Source: Bacteroidales bacterium (GTDB lineage: Bacteria > Bacteroidota > Bacteroidia > Bacteroidales > GCA-2748055). From it: 64,000 nucleotides of DNA. Below are positions 25,252-32,739 of this stretch, piece by piece. The notes below the pieces were generated by a model. The model did not search any database and was not told where the DNA came from. It saw nothing but the letters and a program-made list of their open reading frames with translations. How positions within the stretch are numbered: position 1 is the stretch's first letter; each line of letters starts with the position of its first letter. The stretch is taken from NCBI GenBank assembly GCA_016936975.1, contig JAFGWU010000035.1:25978-89977 (forward strand), in the 5' to 3' direction. Made by a program: the position numbers and the translations under genes.

Positions 25252-26790
25252 ATGTTAATTAGAACCTACGCCAGTTCCGTTCGCGGAATCAATGCCATCA
25301 CGATTACTATTGAGGTCAATGTATCCCAGGGCATCCGGTTCATTATTGTTGGCCTTGCAGATAATGCGGTGAAGGAGAGCCAGCAGCGGATACACTCCGC
25401 CATCACCAACAACGGATTCAGCTGGCCCGGCTACCGGGTGGTAATCAACATGGCGCCGGCGGATATCCGGAAGGAGGGAACCGCCTATGACCTGCCGCTC
25501 GCACTGGGAATCCTGGCGGCCTCGGGACAGATGTCCGGAAGCCTGCTCGAGCGCTACCTGGTCATGGGAGAGCTGTCGCTCGACGGAACGGTTTTGCCGG
25601 TGAGGGGTGTGCTTCCGATGGCTATGCAGGCCATGAAGGAGGGTTTCGGAGGATTGATTGTGCCGGCCGACAATGCGGGAGAGGCCGCAGTGGTGGGCGG
25701 GATTGATGTGATTCCCGCAAAGGACCTGAAGCAGATTATTGCCTTTCTGAACGGAACCCTTATGATTGAGCCGCACCGTGTGGATCTGAAGGAGGAGTTT
25801 ATTAAGGGCATGTGCCGGTACGACACCGATTTTTCCGATGTGAAGGGACAGGAACCGGTGAAGCGGGCTTTGCTTGTTGCAGCGGCCGGGGGCCATAACA
25901 TCCTGATGATAGGGCCGCCCGGAGCAGGAAAGACGATGCTGGCAAAGCGCCTGTCAACGATCATTCCGCCGATGTCACTGGAAGAGGCACTGGAAACCAC
26001 CAAGATTCACTCTGTGGCGGGGAGGATGGGCAAGAACGGGAGCCTGGTAACCCTGAGGCCCTTCCGGTCGCCTCACCATACCATATCTGACGTGGCCCTG
26101 GTCGGCGGGGGATCGTACCCCCAGCCGGGAGAGATCTCCCTGGCCCATAACGGGGTGCTGTTTCTGGACGAACTTCCCGAGTTCAAGCGCAATGTGCTGG
26201 AAGTGATGCGGCAACCGCTGGAAGACCGGGTGATTACGGTGAGCAGGGCGAGGTTCTCCGTGGATTATCCGTCAAATTTCATGCTGGTTGCTTCTATGAA
26301 TCCCTGTCCATGCGGCTATTACAATCACCCCGAGAAGAGCTGTACCTGCGGGGCCGGCGTGATCAAGAAGTACCTGAACAAAGTGTCCGGGCCCCTGCTG
26401 GACCGAATCGATATTCATATCGAGGTGATCCCGGTTCCTTTTAAACAGCTGTCAGAATTGAGGGATGCGGAAAGGAGTGCCGTCCTGAGGCAAAAGGTTA
26501 TCGGGGCGAGGAAAATTCAGGAAGAGCGCTTTTCCGGTCACCCTGGCATATATTCCAACGCCCAGATGCACTCCCGGCTGATCCGGAAATATTGCCTGCT
26601 AGACCGGGCCGGTCAGGCCATTCTCAAGACAGCCATGGAGCGCCTCGGCTTATCTGCCAGGGCATACGACAGGATTCTAAAAGTTTCCAGGACCATTGCC
26701 GACCTCGATGGCAGCGAAGACATTCTCTCTTCTCATGTGGCCGAGGCGGTCAACTACAGGAACCTGGACCGTGAGGGGTGGGCGGGGTGA
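25252..26790 (+). CDS. comM: YifB/ComM family Mg-chelatase-like AAA+ ATPase
   Basis: A 512-residue protein with the full YifB layout: N-terminal ChlI domain (IRTYASSVRGINAITITIEV, ALGILAASGQ), AAA+ core with Walker A MIGPPGAGKTML, Walker B GVLFLDELPEF, RPFRSPHHTISD, and a C-terminal zinc-type CPCGYYNHPEKSC motif followed by the Mg_chelatase C domain (YDRILKVSRTIADL). Characterised ComM is a helicase that promotes branch migration during natural transformation. Single gene, convergent with the next. Confidence 0.93.
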   Translation: MLIRTYASSVRGINAITITIEVNVSQGIRFIIVGLADNAVKESQQRIHSAITNNGFSWPGYRVVINMAPADIRKEGTAYDLPLALGILAASGQMSGSLLERYLVMGELSLDGTVLPVRGVLPMAMQAMKEGFGGLIVPADNAGEAAVVGGIDVIPAKDLKQIIAFLNGTLMIEPHRVDLKEEFIKGMCRYDTDFSDVKGQEPVKRALLVAAAGGHNILMIGPPGAGKTMLAKRLSTIIPPMSLEEALETTKIHSVAGRMGKNGSLVTLRPFRSPHHTISDVALVGGGSYPQPGEISLAHNGVLFLDELPEFKRNVLEVMRQPLEDRVITVSRARFSVDYPSNFMLVASMNPCPCGYYNHPEKSCTCGAGVIKKYLNKVSGPLLDRIDIHIEVIPVPFKQLSELRDAERSAVLRQKVIGARKIQEERFSGHPGIYSNAQMHSRLIRKYCLLDRAGQAILKTAMERLGLSARAYDRILKVSRTIADLDGSEDILSSHVAEAVNYRNLDREGWAG

Positions 26791-26807
26791 AGAGGGTTCC
26801 CGTTCCT

Positions 26808-28340
26808 TCAGTCTGTGTTATCCTGACTGTTAAATATTTCCCTGACGATTTCGGTTACCTGCCTGAAATTAATCTTCCCGGTGCCCATTATGGGGAGGTC
26901 CGGTATTACCACGAACTGTCGCGGCAGGGCAATGTTGGGAAGTTCCCGGGTCATTTTTCTCAGGGCGGCGGTTTTATTGATTTCCTCCGTCACTGCTGCG
27001 ACTATATAGGAACCCTTGACTTCATCCGGGATATCAACCACACAGCATTTGACATTTTCAGGAAGAAATTTCTCCAGTACGTTTTCCACCTTCACCAGGG
27101 AGACCATCTCCCCGCCGACCTTTACAAAGCGTTTGTACCTGCCGGAGTGCCACAGATACCCGTCTTCATCAAGGTATCCCATATCCCCGGTATTGTACCA
27201 GCCATCGACAATGACTTCAGCAGTTTGCCCGGGTTCCCCAAGGTACCCTTTCATGACCAGGTCGCCTTTGACCTTGATGATTCCAACTTCACCGGTCTGG
27301 CAGGCTTCCCCGGTTTCGGGATTTTCGATTCTTACGCTCACGTTCGGAAGCGGTTTGCCGATGCTTCCCGGCCGGTTGAATTCCAGGGAGTTGGTGGAGA
27401 CAACCGGGGAGGTTTCCGTAGTTCCGTAACCTTCCAGAAGCGTGGTGCCGTGCTTTTTCAGATAACCCTCCCTCAGGACATCCGGACATTTATCGGCTCC
27501 GGCCACCATCAGACGAAGAGAGGAAAAGTCCCCCGGCTCTAATTTCTGCAGGTAACCCCAGAAGAAGCTGGGGGTCCCGACCATGACGGTGGGACGTTCT
27601 TCCCTGGCAATGGTGCTGATGGTCTGATAATCCGTCGGATTGGCATAGGTAATATTGGTCATACCGTATACAAGCGGGGTCCAGAGGTTCACCGTCAATC
27701 CGAATACGTGAAAAAAGACAAGATTGGAGAGCATGACATCCTTTTCCGTAATATTCACATAGTTTCCGAAATTGATGATATTGGAGCCGATATTCCTGTG
27801 GGTGAGCTGAACCGCCTTGGGATCTTTTTCACTTCCGCTGGTAAAGAGGATCGCCGCGGTGTCGTTCTCGTCGCCCTTATGAATTGCATTGAGAATCATC
27901 CCTGCCGGAAGTTTACTCAGCAAGGCCGCGCGAAGTTTATCGGCAGTGGAGATCTCTTCCATGATATCTTCGATAAGTACCATCCCGTCGATCAGCGGGC
28001 AGTTGATCTTTTCCAGCAGGGCCCTGGACGCAATGATGGTTTTAAAGTTGCATTTTTGCTGGGCATATCTGGCGTTTGCCTCAGCACCGGTAGAGTAGTT
28101 GATCATCACAGGAATCCGGCCGCTCATCAGTGTCCCCAGGGAGGTAAGGGCACATCCTGCGGAGGTAGGGATCATGATGCCAAGATACCCCTGATCATAT
28201 CGCCCGAATTTTTTGGAAAGAATCAGAGCCGCAATCAGGGCCCGTGAAAAGGTCACATCGCTTTTACGTGATTTGTCAATAAAAGCAAGTTTCTTGCCAA
28301 GTCTTTTGGCATTCATTACAAACTGTTGATGAAGCAGCAT
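26808..28340 (-). CDS. Aas-like AMP-dependent acyl ligase (stand-alone)
   Basis: A 510-residue ANL-superfamily enzyme. Motifs: ILFTSGSEKDPKAVQLTH (P-loop-like A3), VFFHVFGLTVNLWTPL, EGYGTTETSPVVSTN (A5), WYNTGDMGYLDEDGY (A7) and GRYKRFVKVGGEMVSL (A8), with catalytic Lys in MGTGKINFRQV. The FGLTVNLWTPL and KRFVKVGGEMVSL segments resemble the ligase half of E. coli Aas (acyl-ACP synthetase acting with lysophospholipid acyltransferase), but the acyltransferase half is absent. Likely activates fatty acids for acyl-ACP; medium- or long-chain acyl-CoA formation is the alternative. Confidence 0.82.
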   Translation of the reverse strand: MLLHQQFVMNAKRLGKKLAFIDKSRKSDVTFSRALIAALILSKKFGRYDQGYLGIMIPTSAGCALTSLGTLMSGRIPVMINYSTGAEANARYAQQKCNFKTIIASRALLEKINCPLIDGMVLIEDIMEEISTADKLRAALLSKLPAGMILNAIHKGDENDTAAILFTSGSEKDPKAVQLTHRNIGSNIINFGNYVNITEKDVMLSNLVFFHVFGLTVNLWTPLVYGMTNITYANPTDYQTISTIAREERPTVMVGTPSFFWGYLQKLEPGDFSSLRLMVAGADKCPDVLREGYLKKHGTTLLEGYGTTETSPVVSTNSLEFNRPGSIGKPLPNVSVRIENPETGEACQTGEVGIIKVKGDLVMKGYLGEPGQTAEVIVDGWYNTGDMGYLDEDGYLWHSGRYKRFVKVGGEMVSLVKVENVLEKFLPENVKCCVVDIPDEVKGSYIVAAVTEEINKTAALRKMTRELPNIALPRQFVVIPDLPIMGTGKINFRQVTEIVREIFNSQDNTD

Positions 28341-28414
28341 TTGATCTGTTTTATATTAATAATGTGTCAGTTGGTCGAGTAAATATATATAAATCTTTAA
28401 TGGCAGCACCTTTA

Positions 28415-28430
28415 TTTAAATCGATTTAAA
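28415..28430. promoter_or_regulatory. 16-bp perfect palindrome, candidate operator
   Basis: TTTAAATCGATTTAAA reads the same on both strands. It lies in the 150-base region between the divergent Aas-like ligase and TonB receptor genes, 46 bases before the receptor -7 box, so a dimeric regulator could affect both genes. Confidence 0.5.
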
Positions 28431-28475
28431 GAAATTTTACCCATATTAGTTACCTTCAGGTTGGGATAGTTATTT

Positions 28476-28483
28476 TAAATTTG
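28476..28483 (+). promoter_or_regulatory. -7 box (TAAATTTG) of second TonB receptor gene
   Basis: TAAATTTG ends 9 bases before the ATG at 28493 and 18 before the ATG at 28502. It overlaps a TTG at 28481, which is therefore a poor start choice. Confidence 0.4.
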
Positions 28484-28492
28484 GAGCAGAAA

Positions 28493-30808
28493 ATGGATCA
28501 GATGCGAGTCAATACCATGTTCCGGCCAGTTATATTTCTTGCACTTTATCTTCTCCACTTTTCCCTTGCGGGGCAGGATAAAGGCTTTCTGAAGGGTAAG
28601 GTGACCGATGGCCGGAACGGCGATCCCATGGTATCGGTCAGTGTCAGTGCCGGTACGCACACGGGAACCATTACAGACACGGCGGGCCACTATTTGCTGT
28701 CTCTTTCTCCGGGGCATCATACGGTTTCCTTCTATTTTATAGGATACGAAACAGATACCAGGACAATTCATGTTCAAAGCGGTAAAACGGTCAGGCTCGA
28801 TATAGGGATGCATGAAATTTCCCGTCTGCTGGATGAGGTTGTGATCAGTGCCGCACGTTATGAAGAGAAGCTTTCGGAAGTGACGGTTTCCATGGAAGTA
28901 TTAAAAACCTACCAGATATCAAACCGCAACATTACCTCCCTGGATATGATCCTGGAGAAAACTTCAGGCATCAATATTCTCGACGGGCAACCCAGTATCA
29001 GGGGAGGAAGCGGTTACAGTTACGGTGCGGGGAGCCGTGTATTGATGCTTGTTGATGATATGCCCATGATCGCCGGGGATGCCGGTGACATAAAATGGAG
29101 TTTTCTGCCGGTTGAGAATGTCAACCAGGTTGAAGTCATTAAAGGCGCTTCATCGGTGCTGTACGGTTCATCGGCCCTCAATGGAGTGATCCATCTGCGC
29201 AACCGGTTCCCGGGGAACGATCCCGAAACGGAGATCACCCTCTTCAGCGGGCTCTACATGAAACCGGAACGCAGGGAGCTGGTATGGTGGGAGGAACCGA
29301 GATGGTTCGGTGGCGGAACCTTTTCACACCTGAGAAAAATTGGAGGGCTGGATTTGATGGTCAGCGGAAATTACTTCCGGGATAACGGTTACCGGGAGCT
29401 GGAGGATGAGAAGCGTGGCCGGGTGAACCTTAACATGAGGTACCGTTTCAGCAGGATCCAGGGATTGTTTGCCGGTTTCTCATCCAGTATCATGAGTGTG
29501 AATGCTTCCGATTTTCTGCTCTGGCAGGATGCCGACTCAGGGGCATACCGCCAGAATCCCATGACTTATGTACCTTACACCGGCTTAAGGTATCATGTCG
29601 ATCCCTACCTGGAGTGGAGCAGCCGAAAAGGAGGGAAACACACACTTAAGTCGCGGATATTTACAGTGGGAAACGTGAATGCCGACACCTCGAAAAGCAG
29701 TTACTCCCGCACACTTTACGGCGATTACCGTTATCAGAAGAATTTCCGGAACGGGATGGTCTGGTCCAGCGGGGCTTCTGTCACCTCCTCAAGGATTATT
29801 GCCAACTTTTTTGAAAACCACTCCTCGGCCAATTATGCAGTCTATTCACAGCTTGATGCCCGTCTGGCCGACAGGCTGAAGCTCTCCGGCGGCATCCGGT
29901 GGGAAATGAACATGCTTGACGGAGCCTATTATCACTCCCTGCCGGTTCTGAGAAGCGGTGTCAATTACCAGGCGGGAAAGGCGACTTTTTTAAGAGGTTC
30001 ATTCGGACAGGGATACCGGTTTCCTTCCCTGGCCGAGAAATATGCCACCGCCGAGGTCGGGGGACTAAAGATCTTCAGGAATCCTGTTCTGGAACCGGAG
30101 AAAGGCTGGAGTGCGGAGATCGGCGCAAGGCAGGGGATCGCCTTCGGGAACTGGAAAGGATTCGGGGATCTGGCCCTTTTCTGGACCCGTTATAATAAGA
30201 TGATTGAATATTCATTCGGATTGCACCCTCCCGACAGTGTGGTTACCCCAACTATTGAGCATCTGGGATTTAAAGCGCTTAACATCGGGAATGCCCGGAT
30301 TACCGGGGCGGAACTGACCTTTACGGGAGAGGCGGTTTACCGGATAGCTTCCCTGAGGTTGATGGGGGGATATACCTTTATGCAGCCCGTTGACCTCGAC
30401 AGGCTGGAGGAGGAGGGACTGGAACCGGATGACTATATCCTGAAATACCGGCATAAACACGCCCTTAAAGTGGATGCGGAGATCGAAACCCGGCGGATCC
30501 TGATCGGTACAAACCTTTCATATTCGGGAAGGATGGTGAATGTGGATGAGGTGTTCATCCATCCCCTTTTCGGCAATCTTTTCCTGCCGGGTTACCCGGA
30601 TTACCGCGAGAACAATCCATCATCCCATTTTCTGACCAACCTGCGCATCGCCTGGAAAGTCAATAATATTTTCAGGATAAACGTGATTGCCCGCAACCTG
30701 TTTAATAAAGAGTACATCGGACGGCCGGGAGATCTCGGCCCCCCCCGGAATATTACCCTGCAGCTGAGGGTCAGGCTCAATGAGCCCCGCAAAAAAAATC
30801 CGGTGTGA
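28493..30808 (+). CDS. TonB-dependent outer-membrane receptor
   Basis: A 771-residue receptor with signal peptide (FLALYLLHFSLAGQ), a CarboxypepD_reg-like domain (about residues 30-110: GKVTDGRNGDPMVSVSVSAG), plug domain (VVISAARYEEKLSEV; TSGINILDGQPSIRGGSG; VEVIKGASSVLYGSSALNGV) and a barrel ending in a NLFNKEYIGRPG motif typical of iron, cobalamin or siderophore receptors. No SusD or DUF4249 partner adjoins, so it probably imports a small chelate rather than a glycan. ATG 28502 is a close alternative start. Confidence 0.9.
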   Translation: MDQMRVNTMFRPVIFLALYLLHFSLAGQDKGFLKGKVTDGRNGDPMVSVSVSAGTHTGTITDTAGHYLLSLSPGHHTVSFYFIGYETDTRTIHVQSGKTVRLDIGMHEISRLLDEVVISAARYEEKLSEVTVSMEVLKTYQISNRNITSLDMILEKTSGINILDGQPSIRGGSGYSYGAGSRVLMLVDDMPMIAGDAGDIKWSFLPVENVNQVEVIKGASSVLYGSSALNGVIHLRNRFPGNDPETEITLFSGLYMKPERRELVWWEEPRWFGGGTFSHLRKIGGLDLMVSGNYFRDNGYRELEDEKRGRVNLNMRYRFSRIQGLFAGFSSSIMSVNASDFLLWQDADSGAYRQNPMTYVPYTGLRYHVDPYLEWSSRKGGKHTLKSRIFTVGNVNADTSKSSYSRTLYGDYRYQKNFRNGMVWSSGASVTSSRIIANFFENHSSANYAVYSQLDARLADRLKLSGGIRWEMNMLDGAYYHSLPVLRSGVNYQAGKATFLRGSFGQGYRFPSLAEKYATAEVGGLKIFRNPVLEPEKGWSAEIGARQGIAFGNWKGFGDLALFWTRYNKMIEYSFGLHPPDSVVTPTIEHLGFKALNIGNARITGAELTFTGEAVYRIASLRLMGGYTFMQPVDLDRLEEEGLEPDDYILKYRHKHALKVDAEIETRRILIGTNLSYSGRMVNVDEVFIHPLFGNLFLPGYPDYRENNPSSHFLTNLRIAWKVNNIFRINVIARNLFNKEYIGRPGDLGPPRNITLQLRVRLNEPRKKNPV

Positions 30809-30855
30809 AGTAAATCCTGGCCGATGAATGGTTCCGGGAGGGAGCCTGTTCAAAT

Positions 30856-31602
30856 TCAATCCGTCTTGATTATTTTCCCCGTGTACCATCCCGACTGATA
30901 GGTGATACCATAAAAGTAGGCCCCTTTAAGAAGACCGGCACCGGTAAAACTAAAATAATTCTCGCCATGGATGCCCATCATCGTTTCATTGTATATCTCT
31001 TCCCCGAGAATGTTGAAGACTTTGAGCTCTAACGCCTCGTCCAGGGGCAGGTAAACTCCGATTTTAGTCTGACCGGTAAATGGATTCGGAACCGCCCGGA
31101 TGACCTGGAAAGCACTGTAATCATATGGGATGATCCCGGTGCCGCTGGTTACGGTCATTACCACGGAGGTATCATTAACCACCTGGGTGGCGGCAATAGG
31201 GACCTCATTGAAATAGATGAAAGGGGTTACATAGATAGCCAGTGTATATTCGCCTTCTGCAGTCGGGGTTCCTGCAACATCAATACAATATGCTGTATCA
31301 GGATAATATTTATTGTTATATCCCGTATAGCCAATTCCGGGGGGGAAATTCTTCACGGAATCAATCACGATAAAGGCGATGTCAATCTGTGCCTGCCCGA
31401 CGATTGCGACTGCAGGCGGGATGATGGTGATGGCCTCTGCATAAGGCGTTCCCACCTCACATCCCGGCAGGCTGGTCGGACAAAATTCACCCGGTTCGTT
31501 TATATCAACGCAGGTCGGATCCGGGACACACTGGCCGGAAAGACTGAACGAAACCAGCAGAAAAGCAAATACTGCTCCGGAAGACACTAATATTTTTTTC
31601 AT
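30856..31602 (-). CDS. Secreted protein with T9SS type A sorting domain
   Basis: A 248-residue protein with signal peptide (SSGAVFAFLLVSFSLSGQ), a Cys-containing N-terminal region (CVPDPTCVDIN, LPGCEVG), an immunoglobulin-like central part, and a C-terminal domain of the T9SS type A class: AVPNPFTGQTKIGVYLP, LKVFNILGEEIYN and the final GAYFYGITYQSGWYTGKIIK. Known T9SS cargo is exported and often anchored to the cell surface. The protein has no recognisable enzymatic domain and may be structural. Confidence 0.82.
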   Translation of the reverse strand: MKKILVSSGAVFAFLLVSFSLSGQCVPDPTCVDINEPGEFCPTSLPGCEVGTPYAEAITIIPPAVAIVGQAQIDIAFIVIDSVKNFPPGIGYTGYNNKYYPDTAYCIDVAGTPTAEGEYTLAIYVTPFIYFNEVPIAATQVVNDTSVVMTVTSGTGIIPYDYSAFQVIRAVPNPFTGQTKIGVYLPLDEALELKVFNILGEEIYNETMMGIHGENYFSFTGAGLLKGAYFYGITYQSGWYTGKIIKTD

Positions 31603-31623
31603 GGCAAAAATTTGGATTCCTTA

Positions 31624-31655
31624 CAAAGATACGTCAACGATCCGGTGATGTCAAT
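31624..31655 (-). promoter_or_regulatory. Promoter of T9SS cargo gene
   Basis: Minus-strand -7 box TATCTTTG (31624-31631), with ATTG (one mismatch to TTTG) 20 bases upstream at 31652-31655. The ATG at 31602 is 21 bases downstream of the box. Confidence 0.5.
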
Positions 31656-31668
31656 GAAAGGCGGTCAA

Positions 31669-32649
31669 TTATTTAACAGGAATGTTCATCTGGTTCATGA
31701 TCTCCTGGGCCAGCCTGAGTGCGTTGTAGCCGTCGTCGATGGTTACTTCCGGGATTCTGTCCTGCAGAATGGCGTCGTAAAAACTGTTCAGTTCTTCGAC
31801 CATGGCATTGGTCTTTTTGATATCCGGTGAATTAAAGAGGATCTGTTTCTTTGGTTTCCCGTTGCCGGGATCGAGAACAAGGGAGAAGGGGTTGAAAACT
31901 TCCCCTTCGACCTCATTGATCCTTACTATCTCGGCCTTTTTTTCAAGAAGATCGATAGAGATATAGGCGTCGTTCTGGAAGAGCCTGACCTTTCTCATTT
32001 TTTTAAGGCTGATGCGGCTGGCCGTCATGTTTACAATGCACCTGTCGCTGAATTCGACCCTTGCATTGGCGATATCGGGAGAATCGCTGATAATGGATAC
32101 GCCGTTTGACCGGATCAGGGACACATCCGACCCGACCAGGCTCAGGACAATATCGATATCGTGGATGAGCAGGTCGAGCACCACCGGTACGTCCTTGTTT
32201 CTCGGGTGATAAGGGCCCAGCCGGTGAAGCTCTATGAATTTTGGATTGTGAATTAAATCCTTCACGGCGGTAAATGCGGGATTAAACCGCTCGATATGAC
32301 CTACCTGGATTTTAACCCCATGCTTTTCAGCCAGGTTCTTCAGCTGAGCAGCTTCCTCAAGGGTTGTGGTCACCGGTTTTTCTATGAAAACATGTTTCCC
32401 CGCTTCAATGGCTTTTGCAGCAACATCAAAATGGGAGATCGTCGGAACAACCACATCAACAGCATCCACCTCTTTCAGAAGATCTTCATAGGATTCAAAG
32501 ACTCTGACACCATATTCCCTGCTGATTCGCTCCGAGGTTCCGGAACGAATGTCATAAATACCAGCAAGGTCGAATTTGCCTTCCAGGTTACTTTTGACGT
32601 GGAACTTGCCGAAGTGGCCAACTCCGATGATTCCGATTCTAAGGCTCAT
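31669..32649 (-). CDS. Gfo/Idh/MocA family oxidoreductase
   Basis: A 326-residue NAD(P)-dependent sugar-dehydrogenase-like protein. The Rossmann motif is GIIGVGHFGKFH (residues 6-17) and the family EKP motif is IEKPVTTTLEEA (Glu90-Lys91-Pro92); HIERFNPAF and HDIDIVLSLVG belong to the C-terminal substrate domain. The substrate may be a nucleotide sugar or sugar acid but cannot be assigned. The ATG at 32649 fits the family start; the longer start at 32715 lies upstream of a promoter box. Monocistronic. Confidence 0.83.
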   Translation of the reverse strand: MSLRIGIIGVGHFGKFHVKSNLEGKFDLAGIYDIRSGTSERISREYGVRVFESYEDLLKEVDAVDVVVPTISHFDVAAKAIEAGKHVFIEKPVTTTLEEAAQLKNLAEKHGVKIQVGHIERFNPAFTAVKDLIHNPKFIELHRLGPYHPRNKDVPVVLDLLIHDIDIVLSLVGSDVSLIRSNGVSIISDSPDIANARVEFSDRCIVNMTASRISLKKMRKVRLFQNDAYISIDLLEKKAEIVRINEVEGEVFNPFSLVLDPGNGKPKKQILFNSPDIKKTNAMVEELNSFYDAILQDRIPEVTIDDGYNALRLAQEIMNQMNIPVK

Positions 32650-32669
32650 CTGACAATATAATTTGGAGC

Positions 32670-32677
32670 CAAAGGTA
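32670..32677 (-). promoter_or_regulatory. -7 box (TACCTTTG) of Gfo/Idh/MocA gene
   Basis: Minus-strand TACCTTTG, 20 bases before the ATG at 32649; it rules against the longer start. No -33 TTTG at the usual spacing. Confidence 0.4.
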
Positions 32678-32739
32678 ATATAAATATTTTCTATATCTTT
32701 AACCCTTTCTTTCAAAACTAACCAATAAATACAGGCATT

